The notes under the pieces: generated by a model
Database searches by the model: none
Told to the model about the DNA's origin: nothing
The model's input: the letters and a program-made list of their open reading frames with translations, nothing else
Origin: Bacillota bacterium
GTDB lineage: Bacteria > Bacillota > Clostridia > Oscillospirales > CAG-272
Reading direction: 5' to 3'
Assembly (NCBI GenBank): GCA_021199825.1
Contig: JAJQHI010000022.1
Coordinates: forward strand, 1-10,615
Length of the DNA stretch: 10,615 nt
Shown: positions 1 to 7,082 of the stretch, piece after piece
Position numbering within the stretch: the first letter of the stretch is position 1
How the letters are laid out: every line of letters starts with the position of its first letter
Position numbers and translations under genes: made by a program

Positions 1-104
1 TCAACGGCGATACCGCGTTCAATATTTCACAGATTGAGCGGGCTTTGCAAGCCGCGCACGGGCGGGCTGAGGGAAAATGCCGCACCGCAAAGCATTATTT
101 ATAA
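1..104 (+). CDS. C-terminal end of an unidentified protein (5' end outside window)
   Basis: Frame 3 is open from the left edge (first full codon at 3) to a TAA at 102-104 and gives about 33 residues beginning NGDTAFNISQIERAL and ending in KHYL. Its third codon positions are mixed and GC-leaning, like the neighbouring genes. The stop lies 6 nt before a strong hairpin followed by T-runs, which is what the end of a real transcription unit looks like. Frame 1 is also open here but reads straight through the hairpin, and frame 2 stops at once. I do not recognise the family, and the fragment has no motif that identifies it. It would be convergent with glnS. The call rests on stop-to-terminator spacing and composition only, so it is tentative. 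Confidence 0.42.
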   Translation, partial: NGDTAFNISQIERALQAAHGRAEGKCRTAKHYL

Positions 105-110
105 AAGCAG

Positions 111-154
111 GTCCCGCACAGATGAGTATCATCTGTGCGGGACTTTTGATTTTT
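111..154 (+). terminator. Strong intrinsic terminator between convergent units
   Basis: A perfect 15-bp stem (111-125 pairs with 129-143, arm GTCCCGCACAGATGA) closes a 3-nt GTA loop. On the plus strand it is followed by TTTTGATTTTT, so it fits the plus-strand gene that stops at 104. Read on the minus strand, the same hairpin lies 44 nt after the glnS stop and is followed by CTGCTTTTATAAATA, a weaker T-run, so it probably ends glnS transcription too. A small 5-bp hairpin (169-173 with 179-183) sits between it and the glnS stop and has no T-tract. Confidence 0.85.
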
Positions 155-187
155 CACGCAATCAGTAGGGCGCCTCAAGCGCCGCAA

Positions 188-1846
188 TTATTTTTTATAC
201 CCGTCCTTCAATCCGACAATGCGGTTGTATGTGTTCGGCAGCCTTGTGTCGCGGACAAAGTACCCATTTCTCACGAACTGATACCTCACGCCCGCCTCGG
301 CGTCCGAGAGCGCCTTTTCAAGCCTGCACCCCGTATACTTCACAGCGGAGTCCGGGTTCAGATGATTCACATACTCATCTGACGGAATCTCGTTCATGTT
401 GCGCGTATCAAAGAGCTTGTCATAGTAAATCACGTCGGCGGATATCGATTCCGGAACGGACACCCAGTGTATCGTTCCCTTTATCTTTCTGCCGTCGGCG
501 GGCATGCCGCATCCAGTCTCAATGTCAGCCGTGCAGTGAACAGCCGTCACATTCCCGTCCACGTCAGTCTCGCTTGATACATACTTGATGATGTAGCTTC
601 CCATCAGTCGAACCTCTCCGTCAGGCTTGAGCCTGAAAAACTTCGGCGGCGGCATAAGCGCAAAGTCGCTCTTTTCAATGTATATTTCCCGCGTGAAGGC
701 GACCGACCGTTTTCCCGCACTCTCATCCAGCGGATTGTTCGGCAACTCAAAATACTCAACCTTTTCATCGGGGAAATTGTCTATTATCACGCGCAGCGGC
801 TCAATTACAGCGACGCGCCTTTCAGCCTTAGCCGATAAGTCCTCGCGCACACAGTGCTCAAGCAGCTCAAGCTCCGCCATGCTGTCAACCTTCGCCACGC
901 CCACTCGGTCAATAAAATCAAGTATAGACTCAGGTGTATAGCCGCGGCGGCGCAGCCCGCAGAGTGTCGGCATACGCGGATCGTCCCATCCATCAACAAT
1001 GCCGTTTTCCACAAGATAACGCAGGAAGCGCTTCGACATCACCGTATATGTGAGATTCAGACGCGCAAATTCAATCTGACGCGGCACCACTGGCGTGTCC
1101 ATGTAGGGCTTGACATGCTCTATCACCCAATCGTAAAGCGGGCGGTGTATCTCGTATTCGAGCGAGCAGAGCGAATGCGTTACGCCCTCGATGTAGTCCT
1201 GTATCGGATGCGCCAAATCGTACATCGGGAAAATGCACCAGCTTGTGCCCTGACGGTGGTGGCTGATGTAGCGTATTCTGTAAAGCACGGGGTCGCGCAT
1301 ATTGAAATTGCCTGATTCCAGATCAATTTTCGCGCGCAGCATGTACCTTCCCTCAGGAAATTCGCCCGCCCTCATGCGGTGAAACAAATCAAGGCTCTCC
1401 TCACGTGGTCTGTCGCGGTAAGGCGATACCGCCGGATGCGTCAGATCCCCGCGGTACTGCGCAAATTCCTCAGCCGAAAGCTCGCATACATATGCATATC
1501 CGTCCTCAATTAAGTGACACGCAAGCTCATACGTCTTTTCAAAATAGTCAGAGCCGTAATAAAACCTGTCCTCCCAGTCAAAGCCGAGCCAGTGTATGTC
1601 CTCCTTTATGGCGTCAACATACTCTGCGTCCTCCTTTGTCGGGTTGGTGTCGTCCATTCTGAGATTGCACCTGCCGCCGTACTTTTTCGCCGTGCCGAAA
1701 TCGATTATCAGCGCCTTGCAGTGACCAATGTGGAGATACCCGTTCGGTTCGGGCGGAAAGCGCGTGTGTATCTCGTCGGGTGTGTACTTTCCCGCCGCAA
1801 TTTCCGCATCAATCGCCTCTTCAATGAAGTTTTCACTGTTTCCCAT
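188..1846 (-). CDS. glnS: Glutaminyl-tRNA synthetase (GlnRS)
   Basis: This class I enzyme charges tRNA-Gln with glutamine in the cytoplasm, using ATP. The 552-residue length matches bacterial GlnRS (about 550). The catalytic core carries PPEPNGYLHIGH with the HIGH signature at residues 39-42. The KMSKS-type loop is VMSKR at about 269-273, followed by the GlnRS-typical WDDPRMPT and GLRRRGYTPESI segments. The C-terminal anticodon-binding beta-barrels fill the last 200 residues or so. Those segments separate it from GluRS. The ATG at 1846 has AGGGGG about 10 nt upstream and the protein starts at the usual distance from the core. It lies 18 nt after gltX, so the two are almost certainly cotranscribed. 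The stop codon is followed by the hairpin at 111-143. Confidence 0.97.
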   Translation of the reverse strand: MGNSENFIEEAIDAEIAAGKYTPDEIHTRFPPEPNGYLHIGHCKALIIDFGTAKKYGGRCNLRMDDTNPTKEDAEYVDAIKEDIHWLGFDWEDRFYYGSDYFEKTYELACHLIEDGYAYVCELSAEEFAQYRGDLTHPAVSPYRDRPREESLDLFHRMRAGEFPEGRYMLRAKIDLESGNFNMRDPVLYRIRYISHHRQGTSWCIFPMYDLAHPIQDYIEGVTHSLCSLEYEIHRPLYDWVIEHVKPYMDTPVVPRQIEFARLNLTYTVMSKRFLRYLVENGIVDGWDDPRMPTLCGLRRRGYTPESILDFIDRVGVAKVDSMAELELLEHCVREDLSAKAERRVAVIEPLRVIIDNFPDEKVEYFELPNNPLDESAGKRSVAFTREIYIEKSDFALMPPPKFFRLKPDGEVRLMGSYIIKYVSSETDVDGNVTAVHCTADIETGCGMPADGRKIKGTIHWVSVPESISADVIYYDKLFDTRNMNEIPSDEYVNHLNPDSAVKYTGCRLEKALSDAEAGVRYQFVRNGYFVRDTRLPNTYNRIVGLKDGYKK

Positions 1847-1864
1847 ATTGCAAAGTCCCCCTAT

Positions 1865-3550
1865 TTATGTGTTCGAATCTGTAAGCTTCGCCCTCATCGA
1901 GTCAAGGCGGGCAAAGACCGCCCTCTTGCCTATGATGTGCATCACTGTGTAAAGATCGGGCGAGTTGAGCCGTCCCGTTACCGCAACTCTCAATATCATG
2001 CTAACGTCGGCAACACTCCCCTTGTACGCCGACGGGTCGGCGCGGTACGCCTTCATGTCGGGGCAGTATCCGTGCGCCTCTCCTATTGCCTTAACCTTTT
2101 CAAACCACGCGCCCGCGTCGTCCTCCTCGCTGTATGAGGCGGAAAACTCATCAATTATGGCAGCCGCGTCGCATATGTCCGTGCCATCGGGATATTCGTC
2201 CCGCACCTCAAAGGTTTCGTCGTAAAACATCGACATATAATCGACAAGCTCGACCCATGTGCCGTAATCCTTGCGCGGCTTTTTGCCGCCGCGCCCGATT
2301 GAGATCACAGCCTTCGCGAAGTCGGCGTCCCTTTTTAAAAGCTGCGCGAATTCCGTGCTGTATTTCTCAGCCCACTCGGTGAGAGCATTATATATATAAT
2401 CCGCCGTCATGCGCGACACAACATCCTTTGAAACGTCGTCGAGCTTTTTGATATCGAAAAGGCATCCCGACACGCTCATTTTCTTAACGCTGAACGGAAA
2501 CTCCGTATACGACTTATCGCGGTTCTGCGCGTGCCATTCCTCATAATTTGAATTGATAAGCGTCATAACGTATTCGATAACAGAGGACGGGTCATATCCA
2601 AGACGCTTGTAGTCGTCCATATTGGCGCCCATGTCGCGCTTTGAAAGCTTCTTTTTGCTTCCATCCTCGCAAAGCTTCATGAGCTGCGAGATGTGCATAT
2701 ATTTAGGAGCCCTGAGCCCAAGATAGCGGAAAAGCATCAAGTGCTTCGGCAGACTCGGCAGCCATTCCTCGCCTCTTATAACGTGCGTCGTCCTCATAAG
2801 GTGGTCGTCCACAACGTGCGCGAAGTGGTATGTCGGCACGCCGTCCGACTTCAAAAGCACAAAGTCCTCGTCGTTTTCGGGCAGCTCAAGCGTGCCTCTC
2901 ACCAAATCGGTGAATTTGATTCGGCGCTCACCGTCCCCGTCCGCGATAACATAAAGCGCGAATTTGTGCCCAGCCGCAAGCTCCGCCTCGACATCCTCAA
3001 TTTTAAATTCGCGGCGGCTCATCATAAGCTCACGCCTTGCCTCGGCGTCGCGCTCCCAGTCAACGGATTTTATCTCAGCCTTTTTGTCTGCGGTATTTAT
3101 CGCGTCAAGCTCATCATCCGTCGAGAAAACCGGGTAAGCCTTCCCCTCCGCAACAAGCTTTTTGGCGTATATGTGATATATATCGACGCGGCGGCTTTGT
3201 CTGTACGGTCCGTAAGCGCCGACCTCACCCTCCGTCGTGACGCCCTCGTCAAATGAAACACCGTAATGCGCAAGCGTGCGCACAAGCGCCTCCGCCGCGC
3301 CCTCGACCTCGCGCCGCGAGTCCGTGTCCTCAATTCTCAAATAAAATACGCCTCCCGACCTATGGGCAAGCCTCTCGCCCACCATGACGGGGAAAAAACC
3401 GCCGAAATGAACAAATCCCGTGGGGCTTGGTGCGAAGCGCGTCACAGCCGCGCCCTCAGGAAGGCTTCTTTCGGGATATTTTGACTCAAGCTCCTCAGGC
3501 GTTCCCGTCACATCGGGAAAGAGCAGCTCGGAAAGATATTTGTAATCCAT
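1865..3550 (-). CDS. gltX: Glutamyl-tRNA synthetase (GluRS), long clostridial type
   Basis: Ligates glutamate to tRNA-Glu in the cytoplasm. The 561 residues exceed the usual 470-500 of bacterial GluRS. About 35 extra residues precede the RFAPSPTG motif (38-45), a form I associate with clostridial GluRS. The HIGH-type signature reads HFGG (48-51), a Phe where Ile is usual. The YLRIEDTD segment is at 70-77, and the KMSKS-type loop is KKKLSKRD at 299-306. The C-terminal third is an alpha-helical anticodon-binding region. The ATG at 3550 is preceded by CGGAG at a 6-nt spacing, and no better start lies inside. It is the first gene of a two-gene unit with glnS and has its own promoter. With GlnRS next door the enzyme need not mischarge tRNA-Gln, so it is probably discriminating; that is inference. 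Confidence 0.95.
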   Translation of the reverse strand: MDYKYLSELLFPDVTGTPEELESKYPERSLPEGAAVTRFAPSPTGFVHFGGFFPVMVGERLAHRSGGVFYLRIEDTDSRREVEGAAEALVRTLAHYGVSFDEGVTTEGEVGAYGPYRQSRRVDIYHIYAKKLVAEGKAYPVFSTDDELDAINTADKKAEIKSVDWERDAEARRELMMSRREFKIEDVEAELAAGHKFALYVIADGDGERRIKFTDLVRGTLELPENDEDFVLLKSDGVPTYHFAHVVDDHLMRTTHVIRGEEWLPSLPKHLMLFRYLGLRAPKYMHISQLMKLCEDGSKKKLSKRDMGANMDDYKRLGYDPSSVIEYVMTLINSNYEEWHAQNRDKSYTEFPFSVKKMSVSGCLFDIKKLDDVSKDVVSRMTADYIYNALTEWAEKYSTEFAQLLKRDADFAKAVISIGRGGKKPRKDYGTWVELVDYMSMFYDETFEVRDEYPDGTDICDAAAIIDEFSASYSEEDDAGAWFEKVKAIGEAHGYCPDMKAYRADPSAYKGSVADVSMILRVAVTGRLNSPDLYTVMHIIGKRAVFARLDSMRAKLTDSNT

Positions 3551-3585
3551 ATAAAGCTCCGTTTTTTATTGTTTGTCCCGTACAG

Positions 3586-3604
3586 TATCGGCTCGCAGCC
3601 GATA
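3586..3604 (-). other. Hairpin near the 5' end of the gltX-glnS transcript
   Basis: An 8-bp perfect stem (TATCGGCT with AGCCGATA) closes a 3-nt loop. Measured from the promoter at 3617-3645, it would begin a few nucleotides after the predicted transcription start near 3610. No T-run follows, so it is not a terminator. The leader is only about 60 nt, too short for a T-box. It could protect the mRNA 5' end, or the palindrome could act as an operator in DNA. Function is unknown. Confidence 0.45.
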
Positions 3605-3616
3605 TTCGGTATGAAA

Positions 3617-3645
3617 AGTATATCATAAATCCTCATTTAATGCAA
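3617..3645 (-). promoter_or_regulatory. Sigma-A type promoter for gltX-glnS
   Basis: On the minus strand TTGCAT (3640-3645) and TATACT (3617-3622) are separated by exactly 17 bp. TGA stands directly before the -10 box, giving an extended -10 (TGn). The region is AT-rich and lies between the upstream operon's terminator (3671-3703) and the gltX start at 3550, where a promoter is needed. The predicted start of transcription is near 3610. Confidence 0.72.
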
Positions 3646-3670
3646 CCACATTTTGCGCAGGAGACCGCAT

Positions 3671-3703
3671 AAAAAAGCGCCCTTTATCAAAGGCGCTTTT
3701 TTT
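3671..3703 (-). terminator. Intrinsic terminator of the fab-acc-acyl-CoA ligase operon
   Basis: A GCGCC/GGCGC stem (3677-3681 with 3692-3696) continues inward as three A-T pairs past a one-base bulge (3682), with an ATC loop. It is flanked by six A residues on one side and seven T on the other, which extend the stem. On the minus strand it begins 2 nt after the acyl-CoA ligase stop codon and ends in TTTTTT. The symmetry means it can also stop plus-strand transcription. It separates the lipid operon from gltX-glnS. Confidence 0.9.
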
Positions 3704-3705
3704 CA

Positions 3706-5355
3706 TTATTCCTCTGTAGCTTTTCCATCGCGCAGATCAATGCGTCTGATTTTGCCGCTTATCGTTTTCGGAAGCGATTCCTTGAACTCAATTGAGCGAA
3801 CCCACTTGTATTCCGCCATCTTTGAATTGCAGAATTCCATTATCTCGCGCTCAAGCTTTCTTGACGGCTCATATCCGGGCGCCGTGACGATGAAAGCCTT
3901 TATAGCCTGTCCGCGGAATTTGTCCGGAACTCCTATAACGCTGCACTCCATGACCGCTGGATGCTCCATTAACACGTTTTCAACCTCATAAGGTCCGACA
4001 CGGAAGCCGCTCGTCTTGATTATATCGTCAAATCTGCCGTGGAACCAATAATATCCGTCCTCGTCGCGCCACGCGGCGTCTCCCGTGTGATAAACCTCAC
4101 CCGTCCAGACCTCAGAGTAAAGCCCGTCATTTTCAAGATAGCGGGTGAAAAGTCCGCACTGCTTGCCTCCCTTCGGCGGTACGACGACAATCTCACCTAT
4201 TTCTCCCACCTCAGGCTCGCTCCCATCCTTTTTCATGAGGCGAATATTATAAAACGGGGATGGCAGACCAAGCGCTCCGTCCTTTGAAGGATAACCGCGG
4301 AAATTGGCGAGAAGGAGCGTTGTCTCCGTCTGACCATACCCCTCGCGAAGCGTAAGCCCCGTTTTCTCCTGGAATATGTGGAACACCTCAGGGCTGAGCA
4401 TCTCTCCCGCCGTCGCCGCGTATCTGAGCGTGGGCATTGCGGGGATTTCCTTGCGCACCAGGTATCTGTACACCGTCGCCGGCGCGCAGAATGAGGTGAC
4501 GCCGTATTTGTTTATCACACCTATGAGCTGCTGCGGGTTGAAGTTGTCAAAATCGTATACCATAACAGCGCTGCCGACAAGCCACTGACCGTATATCTTG
4601 CCCCATGAGGCTTTGCCCCAGCCTGTCTCCGATATTGTGAAGTGAAGACCTCCGTCCTCCGCCTGCTGCCAATATTTCGCCGTTGCGATATGCGCGAGCG
4701 GATATGTGAAGTCATGCACAACCCCCTTCGGGTATCCCGTCGTGCCCGACGTGAAATACATAAGCATAGGATCCGTAGCGAGCGTTTCCCGGCGTGAAAA
4801 CTCGCCGCTCTCTCCCTCAGCCTTCTTTGTCAGATTGATAAAACCCTCAACATCCTCCTTGACGGAGAAAACGGTGGTTTTGGTGTTCGCCTTTGTGAGC
4901 GCCTCTCTCACCCTTTCGGGGAAGTCATCCTGAACCGTGCATACTATAGCCTCGGCGCGGGACATATTGAGCCTGTACGCGATATCGTCGGACGTGAGCA
5001 TATGCGTTACGGGAATAAGCACGGCACCGATTTTATGAAGCGCAACGGATACAAACCAGTATTCGATATGCCGCTTCAGGGCAACCATAACCTTGTCCCC
5101 GCGACCGATGCCACACGAAACAAAGGCATTCGCGTATTTGCTGCTTATGCGGCTTATATCGCCAAACGAAAGTATGTGCTCCTCTCCCTCAGGGCTGCAC
5201 CAGACAAGCGCACGCTTATCGGGAGTTTCAGCCGCTATGGCGTCAACAACATCGTATCCGAAATTGAAATTTTCCGGATAATCAAGCTTCATTTCGAGAA
5301 GACGACCTTCATTATCGAACTTCTCCGTGCAAAATTTAGTATAAATACTGCTCAT
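3706..5355 (-). CDS. Acyl-CoA synthetase, AMP-forming (acetyl/medium-chain acyl-CoA ligase type)
   Basis: An adenylate-forming enzyme that activates a carboxylic acid to acyl-AMP and then to acyl-CoA. In order, the 549 residues show the P-loop TSGTTGYPKG (202-211), a GWGKASWGKIYGQW segment (245-258), YGQTE (340-344), YHTGD (422-426), the hinge stretch GRFDDIIKTSG (440-450), and PKTISGKIRR near the C-terminus with the presumed catalytic lysine at 535. The segment around 245 resembles the medium-chain acyl-CoA synthetase (ACSM-like) branch. The substrate cannot be fixed from sequence; acetate, butyrate or branched short chains are all possible. The ATG lies 8 nt after accA. The only Shine-Dalgarno-like sequence, GAGGAA, overlaps the accA stop and is rather far away (about 12 nt). 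It is the last gene before the terminator. No signal peptide or membrane segment is visible. Confidence 0.9.
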   Translation of the reverse strand: MSSIYTKFCTEKFDNEGRLLEMKLDYPENFNFGYDVVDAIAAETPDKRALVWCSPEGEEHILSFGDISRISSKYANAFVSCGIGRGDKVMVALKRHIEYWFVSVALHKIGAVLIPVTHMLTSDDIAYRLNMSRAEAIVCTVQDDFPERVREALTKANTKTTVFSVKEDVEGFINLTKKAEGESGEFSRRETLATDPMLMYFTSGTTGYPKGVVHDFTYPLAHIATAKYWQQAEDGGLHFTISETGWGKASWGKIYGQWLVGSAVMVYDFDNFNPQQLIGVINKYGVTSFCAPATVYRYLVRKEIPAMPTLRYAATAGEMLSPEVFHIFQEKTGLTLREGYGQTETTLLLANFRGYPSKDGALGLPSPFYNIRLMKKDGSEPEVGEIGEIVVVPPKGGKQCGLFTRYLENDGLYSEVWTGEVYHTGDAAWRDEDGYYWFHGRFDDIIKTSGFRVGPYEVENVLMEHPAVMECSVIGVPDKFRGQAIKAFIVTAPGYEPSRKLEREIMEFCNSKMAEYKWVRSIEFKESLPKTISGKIRRIDLRDGKATEE

Positions 5356-5363
5356 CAGTATGG

Positions 5364-6179
5364 TTATTCCTCGCTTTCATTTTGTTTTGTGCCTGTGTCC
5401 ACATCTGGGCTTCCTATTTTTCTGAAGCACATATATCGGTCCTCCGTCAGGTTTTCGTTTTCCGAAAGCTCCGCGAGCGTCACCGACAGCTTTTCCTTGA
5501 CCGAGGACAGTATTTCCTCCGAGGAAAGTCCCTCCTCAGGTATAATTTCATCAATTATTCCGCCCGCCAAGGCGTCCTCCGCCGTCAGGCATAGGCATTC
5601 CGCGGCATCGGCTGCGCGTGATGCGTCCCGCCAAAGAATGCTCGCACACCCTTCGGGCGATATGACCGAATAAACCGAATTTTCAAGCATCCACACTCTG
5701 TCAGCCACAGCAAGTGCGAGCGCGCCTCCGCTCTCGCCCTCACCCACAAGCACCGCGATAATGGGAGTTTTGAGCGTCATCATCTCCATGAGATTTTCAG
5801 CAATCGCCTGTCCCTGTCCGCGCTCCTCGGCGCCGATTCCGCAGTAAGCGCCCGATGTATCAATAAATGTAATGACGGGACGGTGAAACTTCTCCGCCTG
5901 CTTCATAAGCCTCAACGCCTTGCGGTATCCTTCGGGATTAGGCGCACCCGATGTTCTGTGTGCGCGCTCGCGGGCGGTATGCCCCTTCTCAATCGCTATA
6001 ACCGTGACGGGATCGCCGTCAAGTGTTGCAATGCCTCCCACAATCGCGGGGTCGTCAGCATATCGTCTGTCCCCGTGAAGCTCAAAAAAATCCCCGAAAA
6101 TCCCATCGATAAAATCCTTGCCCGTCTGGCGCTTGCTGCTCCTGACAAGCTTAACCTTTTCGTATGCTCCGGTGCTCAC
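5364..6179 (-). CDS. accA: Acetyl-CoA carboxylase carboxyltransferase subunit alpha
   Basis: With AccD this forms the carboxyltransferase that moves CO2 from biotin on AccB to acetyl-CoA, giving malonyl-CoA. The 271 residues are shorter than E. coli AccA (319), chiefly at the N-terminus. Recognisable segments are FFELHGDRRYADDPAIVGG (31-49), PNPEGYRKALRLMKQAEKF (80-98), GIGAEERGQGQAIAENL (114-130), and ENSVYSVISPEGCASILW (166-183). Three sites differ from the usual consensus: DTPGAYPG reads DTSGAYCG (107-114), and GEGGSGG reads GEGESGG (146-152). The start is GTG, overlapping the accD stop as GTGA, with a strong GGAGGTG 8 nt upstream. The overlap implies translational coupling, fitting the 1:1 need for the two subunits. 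Confidence 0.96.
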   Translation of the reverse strand: MSTGAYEKVKLVRSSKRQTGKDFIDGIFGDFFELHGDRRYADDPAIVGGIATLDGDPVTVIAIEKGHTARERAHRTSGAPNPEGYRKALRLMKQAEKFHRPVITFIDTSGAYCGIGAEERGQGQAIAENLMEMMTLKTPIIAVLVGEGESGGALALAVADRVWMLENSVYSVISPEGCASILWRDASRAADAAECLCLTAEDALAGGIIDEIIPEEGLSSEEILSSVKEKLSVTLAELSENENLTEDRYMCFRKIGSPDVDTGTKQNESEE

Positions 6180-7063
6180 TTTTCGTTCACCTCCGTATTA
6201 TCGCGCGACCCATCATTTGAATGCAGCCTCAGCATTCGGGCGATAACATCCTTTTCCTCCTCACGTGACACAATAGCGTCCGCGAACCCATGCTCAAGCA
6301 AAAACTCCGACTTTTGAAATCCCTTCGGCAGCGTTTTATGCGTCGTCTGTTCGATTACACGCGAGCCAGCAAAGCCTACGGTAGCGCCCGGCTCAGCGAG
6401 TATTATATCGCCCTCCATGGCAAAGCTCGCTGTAACACCTCCCATGGTCGGGTCAGTAAGTATCACAAGATAGAAAAGCCCTGCATCCGAGTGGCGCTTG
6501 ACAGCACCACTCGTCTTAGCCATCTGCATTAAAGAGAAAAGCCCCTCCTGCATACGCGCGCCGCCCGATATTGTGCAGCCGACAACGGGAAGTCCCTCTG
6601 CCGTCGCCGTCTCAAACGTACGCGTTATGCGCTCGCCTACGGCGCTTCCCATGCTTCCCATCATAAATTCGGGATTCATCGCGAAAAGCATACACCTCTC
6701 ACCGAATATCTCGGCACGCCCGCATATAACAGCCTCGCTCTCGCGGCTTGAGTTTTTCGCCGATTCGAGCTTTCGCCCGTATCCTTCAAAGTCGAGCGGG
6801 TCGCACGGCTTAACATCATCAAAAAGCTCCTCAAACGTGCCGGCGTCGGAAAGCATCGCGATTCTCTGCCTCGCGTTTATCCTGAAATGGTGCCCGCAGC
6901 GGCAGACATTGCAGTTTTCCCAAAGCGCACTTTCCGATATGAGCCTGTGGCAGTTCGGGCACTCGCGTTCAGGCTCATTCGCGTCCTGCTGAACGGGTAT
7001 TTTGTCACGCCCTCCGGGCTCAAGCTCGTTTTTTGGTTTAAATGCAAACTTCAACGAAATCAT
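6176..7063 (-). CDS. accD: Acetyl-CoA carboxylase carboxyltransferase subunit beta
   Basis: Beta half of the carboxyltransferase. It has 295 residues, close to E. coli AccD (304). An N-terminal zinc ribbon is followed by a crotonase-fold domain with GERITRTFETA (143-153), SGGARMQEGLFSLMQMAK (166-183), DPTMGGVTASFA (204-215), AEPGATVGFAG (223-233) and SEFLLEHGFAD near the C-terminus. The ribbon cysteines are C35, C38, C51, C54 and C56. The family pattern is C-x2-C-x15-C-x2-C; here the last pair is C54-x-C56, one residue short, and there is an extra C51. The usual FAGPRVIEQ reads FAGSRVIEQ (Ser234). The ATG has AAGGAAGAG just upstream and lies 19 nt after accC. Its stop overlaps the accA start. 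Confidence 0.96.
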   Translation of the reverse strand: MISLKFAFKPKNELEPGGRDKIPVQQDANEPERECPNCHRLISESALWENCNVCRCGHHFRINARQRIAMLSDAGTFEELFDDVKPCDPLDFEGYGRKLESAKNSSRESEAVICGRAEIFGERCMLFAMNPEFMMGSMGSAVGERITRTFETATAEGLPVVGCTISGGARMQEGLFSLMQMAKTSGAVKRHSDAGLFYLVILTDPTMGGVTASFAMEGDIILAEPGATVGFAGSRVIEQTTHKTLPKGFQKSEFLLEHGFADAIVSREEEKDVIARMLRLHSNDGSRDNTEVNEK

Positions 7064-7082
7064 GTCTCTTCCTTTGCTTTAA

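Noticed and set aside
77..382. Plus-strand ORF of 101 codons starting at 77
   Set aside because: It runs through the terminator hairpin and then antisense into the 3' end of glnS, and shows no recognisable domain. It is a shadow frame.
1514..2137. Plus-strand ORF of 207 codons antisense to glnS and gltX
   Set aside because: It is opposite two genes with clear full-length homology, is rich in Arg, Val and Cys as shadow frames often are, and crosses the gltX-glnS junction. I see no evidence that it is translated.
3551..3670. T-box or other riboswitch upstream of gltX
   Set aside because: From the predicted start near 3610 the leader is only about 60 nt, with one 8-bp hairpin and no terminator/antiterminator pair. 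That is too short for a T-box.
5002..5673. Plus-strand ORF of 223 codons antisense to the acyl-CoA ligase and accA
   Set aside because: It spans the junction of two confidently identified genes on the other strand and ends in low-complexity Ser/Ala/Arg. It has no recognisable domain and is best explained as a shadow.
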